From: Guillardia theta CCMP2712 | Taxonomy: Eukaryota; Cryptophyceae; Pyrenomonadales; Geminigeraceae | Direction: 5' to 3' | Length of the DNA: 21,857 nt | NCBI RefSeq assembly: GCF_000315625.1 | Contig: NW_005434635.1 | Span: forward strand, 513,826 to 535,682 | Part shown: positions 10,974 through 19,999 of the stretch, in pieces | Position numbering within the stretch: the first letter of the stretch is position 1 | How the letters are laid out: each line of letters begins with the position of its first letter | Made by a program: the position numbers and the translations under genes | Notes under the pieces: generated by a model | Database searches by the model: none | Told to the model about the DNA's origin: nothing | What the model saw: the letters and a program-made list of their open reading frames with translations, nothing else

Positions 10974-11342
10974 ATGGCGCGGGTGCAGGAAGTGACGGGC
11001 AGCGCGACTGAGGAGGCGATGGCACGTGTGATGGAGTGGGTAGGAGGCAAGGATATCGGGAGAATGGCAGCCTGCTCTACGTCGATGAGAGAGCACGCGA
11101 GCAGAGAAGAGCTATGGCAGACTCTGTGTCGAAGAGACTTCGGTATCCTCCATCCAGCCGACAGATGCGGATGGCGAGACACGTACAAGACGGGCTGCTC
11201 AGACTCAATCCTTTACTTTAACGGTCATCCGGACTATGTAGAATATATTGGATGGAGAAACGTAGAAGTCGTTGACGACATGAAGAAGTTTAGCGCCGAC
11301 GAAGTGAACTCTCTCCGGCGTATGCATGAGATTCGAACATGA
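10974..11342 (+). CDS. Small single-exon F-box protein
   Basis: An uninterrupted 122-codon frame from ATG 10974 (MARVQEVTGS) to TGA 11340-11342. The frame is open a little upstream, but only a GTG is available there, so the ATG is chosen. Residues about 18-60 match the F-box pattern: VMEWVGGKDIGRMAACSTSM followed by REELWQTLCRRDFGI and GWRDTYK, that is, the helix-turn-helix core, the LW..LC..DFG turn and the closing GW...Y. F-box proteins bind SKP1 and bring substrates to SCF ubiquitin ligases. No WD, LRR or kelch partner domain follows; the remaining 50 residues are acidic and basic without a recognised fold, so the target is unknown. It follows the GT2 gene by 202 bp and converges with TMEM115. 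Confidence 0.7.
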   Translation: MARVQEVTGSATEEAMARVMEWVGGKDIGRMAACSTSMREHASREELWQTLCRRDFGILHPADRCGWRDTYKTGCSDSILYFNGHPDYVEYIGWRNVEVVDDMKKFSADEVNSLRRMHEIRT

Positions 11343-11567
11343 ATCTACTCCTGTCTTCTTCCTTGTTGCTGCATGCATTGTCATCCCATGCGCATGTATT
11401 AAAGCCTTGACTGTCTTTGACCATTCCTGCTCCTCATTGGTTGCCATGCTTGTCGTCGACGCTCTTCAAGTCGACTCTACTCCTCCCTTCTCTTTGTGAG
11501 CCCCTTCATGACTGTCTCCATCATCACCCTGACTTGAGTGAGAATGGGGATCAGCAGAAATGTGACT

Positions 11568-13107
11568 TCACCTTTCCTCCTTGAACAGGCAGAGAAACAG
11601 AGTCAGATCCCTCCTGCTCAGCAAGTCAACCCCGCTTGTATCGCGACCATGAATAACCTCGGTGCCCTCAGCGTCCAACATGATGGAACGCATGCGATCC
11701 TCAAGAGTCTTCAACGCACGAGCCCTGCAGCTTGTCTGTCAGGCATGATCTCGAGCATGACGTCCTTTCAGTGGACGCACTGTAGGCGTTCATTGTGTTT
11801 CTTACCTCCTCCTCTCTGCGTCAGCTACGTTTGACCCAGGAAGCGGAGGAGCTGGGACGTTGACAGGTGGAGCTCCTGCAGCCATCGCACCATCCCAAGC
11901 ACCTCTGAGAACTCCTGCGAGCAGCAAACTTGAGCTGGGAGGAAGTGACAAGGGCAAAAGACCTGGCGGCAACGCCTGTCGGAGCTCCGACGATCGTGCT
12001 GGGATATCGTCGAGCATTGACTGTACGCTCTTTCCACAGACCATCTTGAAGGCTGAGGAGGAAACGACTTGCATCAAAGGGCTGCCAGTGCATCAAGTAT
12101 AAGTGGTAGGGCTTCAAATTTTCAAGAGCTTCACCGTAGAGCGACCGGGAAAAACATGATGAAGGCCATATGATCGCTCATATCGCCTCTCATGCCATCG
12201 ATGGTGCGCTGAAGGAATCGCAGATACAACCAACCGAAATATGTCCCACAACAGCATTGCAGAAAAACCTGCTCGGAACCATCAAGGTGCTAGAGCTAGC
12301 GGAAGAGGAAATGCTCACCGGTGCCAACTCAAGTATAGAAAGGATGGCGGAGAAGCAGATCAAGACACCTTGGGTCAGCTTATCAGCTTCCTTGCATCGC
12401 AACGGTATCAAGGAGTTGCCTGGGATATCTTTGGCACAAAAATTCATGAATGGCTGTCCAAAGAGGATGATGGGTTCCTACGAGACATGGGTCAGTGACG
12501 TCATCGTGCACTCGCTTTCACTCACCTCAGGAAGTTTCTGCTTGATAGTCACGATGAGTGCAGCGATGATTCCGATTCCGCCAGAGATAGGCATTTCAAG
12601 GAATTTGTAGTTGAATGAAGCCATGTAGTACACGATTTGTGAGATGAACACACTCAGCCCAACACACAGGTTCGAAAAAAAAATATATTTGACGAACTCA
12701 GCTGAACCCCAGGAGGGCACGAGCCAACGACCCATGATGAGGAAAGTGAGCGCGAGCAAGATAGCCTAAGCAGAAGTGAGAGTGAGAACTCAAAGAGAGG
12801 AAAGCAAATAGAGCATCACCAGAACGATGTTCGTATTGAAGAATCCAGCGGTGAACACATTCCAAATGTAAGAGTGTGCACCATACGTGTTAGTGGCTTT
12901 GATAGCGAGTATACTTTCAAGCGAGGGAACAAGTTGAGCCAACACGTATAGAAGCAGAGTCAAACCAGCAAAAAACTGAAAGCAAAGAGTGTTATTAAAG
13001 GAGAAGATTGCAATTCAGAACGGCCTTACTTTTGAAACGGAGGGAGCACTGAGCAATGCGGAGTACACCTCAGCTGAAGTGGCAGGCACTATGGGTGAAT
13101 GGTCCAT
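11568..13107 (-). CDS. TMEM115: TMEM115-like Golgi membrane protein (DUF1751 family)
   Basis: Seven exons, 13107-13030, 12975-12820, 12765-12526, 12477-12319, 12268-12135, 12081-11806 and 11724-11568, join in phase to 399 residues; human TMEM115 is about 350. The start is ATG 13107 (MDHSPIVPATSAEV). Hydrophobic segments lie at about 27-46, 79-95, 104-125, 140-156 and 195-215. Family-specific motifs: GRWLVPSWGSAEF, then YYMASFNYKFLE, the conserved GWLYLRFLQR (about 223-232) followed by GDMSDHMAF and FFP, and near the C-terminus DAERRR directly spliced to ARALKTLEDRM, matching the animal tail. TMEM115 is a rhomboid-like, non-proteolytic Golgi protein linked to the COG complex and retrograde transport; no Ser-His dyad is seen here. 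The residues between the fourth and fifth segments (EPIILFG...KLTQ) are longer than usual. The final exon could instead splice on at the donor near 11569, altering the last residues. Confidence 0.9.
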
Positions 13108-14245
13108 CTTAAGACACCACGCCTACTTCAGTGGCTAGCTGCTGTTGAGACAAGACTTGAGCTGCAATCAGCAGCTGAGCTTCACAGTGATGCCAATATC
13201 AAAGATGGTCTGATGATCAATTCACGGTGGTTGTTGGTAAACCTGCGAAAGAGCCAAGAAATGTTAGCAATTCAATCATTCCAACACCCGTTCGTCCATG
13301 AAGATCTGCACCACATACTACACATGCTCTAAATGCAGCTGTCAGCAATATAAGCTCCGGGTATGGGACCGGACTCAGCGGACCCACCCATGTCGAATCC
13401 TTTGTTCTAACTGTGTCGATCGCAAACAAACTTGGATTCTCGTCATCGAGTCCTCCTGCTTTGATCTTGGTCTTCACTACACGTCTTTGATCTTGGTCTT
13501 CACTACACGTCTTTGATCTCGGTCTTCACTACACGTCTTTGATCTTGGTCTTCACTACACGTCTTTGATCTCGGTCTTCACTACACGTCTTTGATCTTGG
13601 TCTTCACTACACGTCATTGATCTTGGTCGTCACTACACGTCATTGATCTTGGTCTTCACTACACGTCTTTGATCTTGGTCTTCACTACACGTCTTGGTCT
13701 CGCTGCTCGTCTTCCTTCTATTCGCACTCTCCCTCCATTCTCCCCTCCCTCAAGCCCTTCAGTCCCCGCGCCCTGGAAAGTTGCCGCATCGTCTGTCGGT
13801 CCGTTGGATACAGTTACATTCCACAACGTATGCGTAACCGTATTTGATCCTGAAGCAGGTGGAGGCGGCGATGGGCGAGCAACCAGGTTGTGGAAGAGGA
13901 GGAGGAGGAGGAGGAGGAGGAAGAGGAGGAGTATGAGGATGTGGTTAGAGCAACGTGATGGAGGGAAGTACATCGACGGTTAACGAGCAGCCAAAAACGA
14001 TGCACTGAGAGCTGATTGTGATGGAAGAAAGGCGAGCAACGAACTTCAGGGTGTTGGACTTCGCAAGACGCAGGATGATGCTATGAGATTAGAGGAGACC
14101 AGCTGCTGATATTCCGAAAATCACGGTACAGGCAAGATCGACAAGGTTAAGGTGAAGAAGATCGAGCAGACTGTTCAACACGAGTAGGCGGTGATACTAG
14201 AGTCGTGTCGGAGAGCAGAGGAGGTTTCAAAGTGTAGTAGAAAAG
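13108..14245. other. Long divergent intergenic region with minisatellite
   Basis: 1.14 kb between the TMEM115 start and the start of the glycosyltransferase gene. It should contain both promoters. The centre holds nine 26-bp tandem repeats (separate entry). At about 13694-13890 an open plus-strand frame reads WKVAASSVGPLDTVTFHNVC and then VTVFDPEAG, which loosely recalls the start of a GT61-type luminal domain, but it has no start codon of its own and runs into a (GGA)n tract near 13900-13930, so I do not call it a gene. Elsewhere, 13108-13459 and 13931-14245 show nothing I can name. Confidence 0.5.
13460..13693. repeat. 26-bp minisatellite, nine tandem copies
   Basis: Nine contiguous units with no spacers. 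Each begins TTTGATCTTGGT and ends CTTCACTACACGTC. Variants are single substitutions: units 3 and 5 have CTCGG for CTTGG, units 7 and 8 begin ATTGATC, unit 7 has GGTCG. The length is not a multiple of three and each unit gives stops on both strands, so it is non-coding. Every unit ends with an ACGT core (ACACGTC on plus, GACGTGT on minus). Confidence 0.95.
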
Positions 14246-17200
14246 ATGCTGCCAAGCATGGGCAGGCCCTCGAAGAAGGGTTCCAAGTTCAGAGGAAAGC
14301 GATCTTCAAGGTAATTTACATATTCGGAAGGCTTTCTCTCTTCCTATCTCTTGTTGTGACTTGCGCACACAGGTTGTACGTGCGGTTCGCTGTCTTCCTG
14401 CTCGTTCTGGCTTCACCATGGGCTTTCCTTCACTTTCGTCACGGTCGTCCATCGAACTCAGGTGGAGGAGCAGGAGATGTGAAAGGTCAGCCCAGCAAGC
14501 AAGCTCTCCTCCTCCAGCACAGCAACACCACCTGGGCTGAGAAAGGATTGACGTCTCACCGAACATCTGAATGGATCACCCGGACTGTGCGAGACACTTT
14601 GAGCAGCATCAAAGGTTGGTCAGAGGCTTGTCTCCTCTTTCTTCATGCATGTGCAGGTTTCCATGTGAACTCAGACGATCAAGAATCAGAGTGGAATGCT
14701 GGAGAAATTTCCTTCCATGTTGCCAGCAACAACTGCGATTCGGTCTGCCAGTCTGCAGGGAAGGTTTGTGCTCGAGACTGGTTTGTCTTCTTGGATAGGT
14801 CGCAGCAGCTCACATGTGAATCTTCACGCCTTCCTGATGGATGTCTACTTTGTTCAGGTGTGACATTGCCAAGAAAGTTTTCCCCGAGGGCACATGCAGC
14901 TTTGCTTTCTATCCAGGTTCGCAGCACTTATCAATTGAAGCTCTTGTGACGTACCTTATTGCGCAGACATGCCATTCTATGATAAGACCACAAAAGAGAT
15001 CTTTGTCAGCAAAGACACCAAGCTTGACCCCCCGACGTGCGATGCTGCTCCCTTGGGCGGTCGAAGTGCAGAGCGATTGTGTCCTTGTGTTCCAACGTCC
15101 CATGCGAGAGCGGCAGCAGAAGTCAAGGCAGAGAAGAATGTCTTGGAAATTATGAAAAAGATCATCACTGAACAGGTTGAGCCCTGACTGAAGATCTGAA
15201 AGACAAGTGTAGCCGCTGATTTTTCCTGTCAGAACGCCCAAGAAAGGTTGGAGCGGTCACGAGGGGTCACCAATGGCATTGAGCTCGATGTTTACGGCAA
15301 ACAAGTAAGAGCTGTTGCGCTTCAGTGACAAGTGAGTTTTTTCGCGTCAGGTCTCCTCGTCCTTGCTCAATGATCTTCAGTACGGAAGGTGGGAGGAGGA
15401 GGAAGAGACGGAGGGGAGAGGGAGAGGAAGAGGGAGGAGGTGCAAGAAGCTTATGGGGAGTTTTCACGTGACAGGGTCTCGTTTCTCAAGAGTAAGATGG
15501 GAGACACGTGTGAAATGACTTGCAAGGCCTCGTCTCTTAAGTGCTCCAGTCGCTGGTCACTTTCCCCTCATGCCCGGATGGAGATCTGAACGTGCTGGGA
15601 CCGCAGGTTCCGGTACCTCAACAAATGTGAGGTCCTCCTGGCCGCATGGCCGCAGAAAAGCAATGGAGAATACTTCAAGAACTGCGGCAACCAGTGATGC
15701 TGATGGTTCTACAGGAATTTAGCAACTGATGCTTGTCGACAGGTTCTACGGTCACGACCTGCCCGGCCTCCAGGAGGAGATGCAGCTTCTGCTCCTCAAC
15801 AATGACATCAACGGGTTCCCGACGAATTGTGGAGGACGAGGAGACCGTACGTCGAGGATTTGCCCTTGCAGCTACAAGTAGGAGGAGGGGAGAGTGACGG
15901 GGGGAGGGAGGGTCATGACTTGGTTCGATCAGATACCCCAACACCAAGTCGACCTATCACACAGTTTTCAATGTCCAGAGCAAGCAATATTTTGAGTGGC
16001 AGTCCAGATACAACGTCTTCTGGCACAAGCAGGTTCCCTGCCTATTCTTTCCCCTAGTTTGGAATCACTTCCTACTCCTTTTCTCCTCTCCCCTCCCCTC
16101 CACGCACATGCCAGAGACCTGGCTTGTCCTTCTTGTCCTCTCCTCCTCCCCCTCACCTATCTTCTGCTAACATTTCACCAGGTTGGACAACCCGGAAAGA
16201 TCACCCGCCTGCTCTCCATGGGTGGCGCTTGGCCAACAGATGGGAATCCACATCCTGTAGGCGATCATCTTATGAAGGAGGTCAGCCAGAGCATTCTTGT
16301 CGTCTTCCTCCCTCTTCCTCCTCCTCCTCCTCCTCCTCCTCCTCCTCTCCCTTTTCCTTCTCCTGTTTCTCCTCCTCCTATGCAATCTCTTCCTCATCTC
16401 GTTCTTCTTGGTTTTCACCATGTTCTTCATTGATGCTCAATCTATCAGGTCCCAACGCACATCGCTCCTCAGTACGACTACAGGATAGACAGTTACGTTG
16501 CTTATAACAAGCCTCTTTCCATCACTCACTGGCTGCAGACAACAGAGGTTGACTCTCCTCGTCCTCGTCCTCCTCCACCTCCTGCTCCACCTCCTCCAAA
16601 CTCTCTGCCTCTCTTGTTCTCCTCCTCCCATGTTGAAACTTCTCTTGATGCTTTCTTTCTCCGTTGGGTCTCATATTTGTGCATCTCTTCTCCTCTTTGC
16701 CTTCGATTTGTTCACACAGACAGCAGGTGAAAGAAGACATCATCATAATAATCGACCCAGATTGCGCCTATATTAACAAAATGGACATTCAAGTTGATGA
16801 GGGAGCTCCGGTTTCCACTCAGGTGAAGAAACTTTGACGATTGTTACGGTGGATATCAGCATTTGCTTATGGTCATTCTCATTTCATCTTGTTTGCACCT
16901 CTACACTCCTCACCTTATCTCTTCCCTTTACTTGTGGTCCTTGCTTTCTTGTTTTCATTCGTATCTTGTAGGGATATTACAGCTTCAAAGACGAGAACAG
17001 CATCGAGATGCAGATCGCGAAACATTATTGCAAGGTAAGGAAGGAGCGAGCGAAGGCGAGGGAGGGGCGAGCGGCGAGGGACGAAGGGAGCGAAGGGGAG
17101 GAAGGGGGCGTATCGATTCAGTGATCGAGATACGGGAAGAGGAGCAGGCGGTGGTGGAATAGGAAGGACGGAAGTGGAGGATTTCACGGTGATGAGAAGG

Positions 17201-18624
17201 GGGAAGGAGGAGGAGGAGGAGGAGGAGGAGGAAGAGGAGAAGGAGGAGGAGAAGGAGAGGGTAAAAGGGGAGAAGGAGATCAGGAGCAGGGAGGAGAAGA
17301 AGTTGAGATTTTGTGCAGGGCATCTGCAAACATTATGATCCGATCGCTGTTCCTGTTGTTATCCACAAGAACGACCTTGCAAGATTGGCTCCCCTGTGGC
17401 TCACTTACACAGAAGCAATCAGAAAGGACAGGCATGTCTTCCTTCTGCTCATCCTCCTCCTTCTCCTCCTCCTCGCTTCTTCTTCCTTCACTGCTCCCTC
17501 CACCTCGAGCGCCTCTTCCCTTCTCCTGCCTCTCTCCTCCCCTCCTCCTCTCCTCCTCTCCTCCTCTCCTCCTCTCCTCCTCCCCTTCTTGTGCATTCTC
17601 TGTCAACTCGATGTCCCTTGCTCTCACTTGAAGGGGAGCAGGGAGGGGCCCAACAAGTGGCCGATAGAGTGGAACGACAATCGTTTCACCGTCAACCGCA
17701 TCGAGTGGGTTGCTGAGATGTTCGGCTACGTCCTCGCCGCTGCTCACCTGGACCTCCGTCACGAGATTATGGACCTCCAGCTCGTTCCCTCCGTGCACAA
17801 GTGATCTCCTCCGCCGCCGCCGCCTCCTCCTCCTCCTCCGCCGCCGCCGCCTCCTCCTCCTCACTTCTCCTCCTCCTCCTCCTCACTTGTCCTCATCACG
17901 TCTCCTCCTCCTCCTCCTCACGTCTCCTCCTCGTCCTCCTCACGTCTCCTCGTCCTCCTCCTCCTTGTTTCCTCTCCTCTCCTCATCTTCCAACCTCATC
18001 CTCCGTCCTCCTCGACCGTGATGCTCACCCTCCTCCTCCTGTCAACTCCGTTGATCTCTCTCCTCTCCTCTGATCCATCAACAGGAAGCTCACCCCGGGC
18101 GTTCCTTTCCTTCACTTCCACGTGAGGATCGAGACGGCCGATCATCAGACGTGGAGCAAGGGCGTCGACCATGCGGGGCAGAAGTTTCCTTGGCCGGTCC
18201 GCTGCCCTTCCCAGCTGCCTTCCAGCTGACCTGCTTCAGGTGGCGGAGGGTACGGATGAAGTGACCACGCGGCTATTGCACGCACTGCACGATGCGTACG
18301 AAGCGGTGAGAGGAGGGAGGCAGTGGAAGAGGGAGGGAGGGAAGGGAATGAGGGAAGGGGAGGGAGCAGGGGAGGAGGGGGAGCAGGGGGAGGAGGAAGG
18401 GGAATGAGGGGGGGGGGAAGGGGAAGGGAAGGAGGGGTTGACAGGAGGAGACATGTTATGACATTCGGGCGCAACAGCTTGGGGAGACGAAGAGGATGAA
18501 GGAGAACAAGTGGGACAACTACTTCAGCGAGTGGGCGAATCCTTCCAACGAGGTCGAACGAAGGCGTCTCCTCTCCCTCCACTCCGTCTCCTCCTCCCTT
18601 CCCTCCAACTTCACTATTCTTTGA
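14246..18624 (+). CDS. Type II Golgi-type glycosyltransferase: two MGAT5-tail-like Cys modules plus peptidyl-Ser/Hyp transferase-like domain
   Basis: Twenty exons join in phase to 731 residues: 14246-14310, 14373-14614, 14657-14798, 14858-14916, 14967-15175, 15233-15304, 15351-15388, 15475-15555, 15607-15693, 15743-15877, 15933-16032, 16182-16280, 16449-16547, 16727-16822, 16972-17034, 17319-17435, 17634-17800, 18085-18196, 18240-18305 and 18478-18624. ATG 14246 gives a basic tail and one anchor (VRFAVFLLVLASPWAFLHF, about 25-43), a type II topology. Cys module 1 (129-210) runs CDSVCQSAGKVC to AERLCPC; module 2 (288-374) runs CEMTCKASSLKC, LNKCEVL to TSRICPC. Both echo the Cys-rich C-terminus of MGAT5. 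The catalytic region starts near 378: YHTVFNVQSKQYFEWQ, GQPGKITRLLS, VAYNKPLSITHWL, IIIIIDPDCAYIN (DxD, 486-488), PVVIHKNDLARLAPLWL, EWVAEMFGYVLAAAHLDLRH. These match plant peptidyl-serine galactosyltransferases and hydroxyproline arabinosyltransferases (GT96/GT95). Acceptor and sugar are unproven. Confidence 0.88.
16316..16349. repeat. (CTC)n microsatellite, intronic
   Basis: About eleven CTC triplets in the glycosyltransferase intron between exons ending 16280 and starting 16449. Confidence 0.85.
17205..17260. repeat. (GGA)n purine microsatellite, intronic
   Basis: GGA/GAA-rich run within the 284-nt intron 17035-17318 of the glycosyltransferase gene. The rest of that intron (17040-17110) is also purine-rich. 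Confidence 0.8.
17541..17583. repeat. (CCTCCTCT)n octanucleotide repeat, intronic
   Basis: About five tandem copies of an 8-bp pyrimidine unit in the intron 17436-17633 of the glycosyltransferase gene. Confidence 0.8.
17806..17960. repeat. Compound CTC/CGC and TCACGTCTCC tandem repeats, intronic
   Basis: Two copies of a block of CGCCGCCGCC plus (CTC)n, then several copies of a (CTC)n-TCACGTCTC unit, filling much of the 284-nt intron 17801-18084. Confidence 0.75.
18308..18440. repeat. G-rich polypurine intron segment
   Basis: Nearly unbroken purines with GGGAGG/GGGGAA motifs and runs of up to nine G in the intron 18306-18477. The density of G-runs could form G-quadruplexes on the transcribed RNA (inference). 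Confidence 0.65.
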
Positions 18625-18708
18625 GTGTTCGTGCCCAAGGTGTAAACTTGATGTGCATTTATTCCCTCCTCCACCAGCTGCACTAGTTAGCTGAGGAGCA
18701 GCTCGGGT

Positions 18709-19940
18709 TCAGCCGGAGCTGCCGATCTTGAAGCGACCTGACTTATCCTCGATCGGCTCCCCTTCCGCATTCAGCGCGAGAGGAGCGATCCTCAGGTTGA
18801 TAGTCTTGTCCTGCTTCCCCATGCCCTCCACTCTTCCTCCTCTCTTCCCGTCCTTCTCCTCCACCTCGGATGAAGCAGCTTGAGAGAAGATTTCGCCCTG
18901 TAGGAGCATCAGGGGCATGCCGCTCCCTCCCACCCTCCTCCTCCTCCTCCTCCTCCTCCTCCTACCGTCACAAAAGCGTTTGCATGCTCAAGGTCCATAA
19001 TGTCCTCGTACAAGACTGTTTCAGCTGAGGCCTGCGGGTCCCATCAGCTCTTCCTCCTCCTCCTCCTCCTCCTCACCAGCTGGTATTGCTCCGGTGACGT
19101 CTGCCCCTTCCCCTTGGCGAAGATTCCGTTCCTATCCTGCTCGCTCACCGTCATCTCCATCACCTCCTAGCAGCGGGTGGGGACCAGGACGGAGACGGTG
19201 CCGTTCAAGTAGTGGATCCTCCACCTGACGTGCTTGAGCCACATGCTTTCCTCCTGCCCGTTGTTGATCTGAACATCCAGGCAGAAGCGAAACATTTTCC
19301 TCTTCCCCACGTCCAGGGCCATCTGAACTCAGGCGAGTGAGGGAGGGAGAGAGAGGAAACGATCGGGGTTACTTCTTCGAGGAAGTAGCTCGTCACCCCA
19401 ACGATGACCTGCGGGAAACTATCATCCCCCTTCTCCTCCATTCTCCTCCTCCACCACCATCCTCCTCTTCCTTACCCCCCGACTCTCTCGTTCCTTCCTC
19501 CCCCCCCCCCCTCCCCTCTTCCTTCCTCCTCAATCCTCCCCTTCCCCCCTCGCAACCTTGTCTGTAATCCACACGCTCGTCAAGGGAACCATGTTACCGC
19601 CAGCAATCTTTCCGCAGGGCACCTGCAGGCGGGAGAGAAAATGAGGAGAGCACGGGAGGAGAGAAAGACAAGAAGCCCAGGCGGACAACATGAAGAATGT
19701 TGAGGAGAAAGGAGATAGAGGAAAAGGCAAGGAGGAAACAATGAGCAAATAATGTCATTCAACTACCTTGACAATCTCGTTTTCCTGGGATAATGCAAGT
19801 CTGCCGACAAATGCATTGAACATGATGGGATTACTCTGGAACAATCGCATCAAACGGAGAAAACATCACCATCACCAACACCAACACCAACACCATATGA
19901 CAATTATCGTCTTGTCATCGTCGTCGTCGTCGTCGTCGTC

Positions 19941-19999
<59 letters not shown>

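Noticed and set aside
12170-12610. 146-codon plus-strand frame
   Set aside because: It is the antisense shadow of TMEM115 exons, which are strongly supported on the minus strand.
13460-13693. Regular direct repeats as a possible CRISPR array
   Set aside because: Units are contiguous with no unique spacers, in a eukaryotic context; it is a minisatellite.
13659-13973. Minus-strand frame with a Leu-rich 'signal peptide'
   Set aside because: The hydrophobic run is a translated (CTC)n tract. The frame ends at a stop in the first 26-bp repeat and matches no family.
14191-14949. 252-codon open frame starting upstream of the glycosyltransferase exons
   Set aside because: It has no ATG before the membrane anchor, reads through two clear introns and loses the Cys-module frame. 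Starting at ATG 14246 with splicing gives a family-consistent protein.
19167-19169. TAG as programmed recoding (pyrrolysine-type or readthrough)
   Set aside because: There is no supporting context, and no other gene in the window uses in-frame TAG; a tiny intron, error or decay is more likely.
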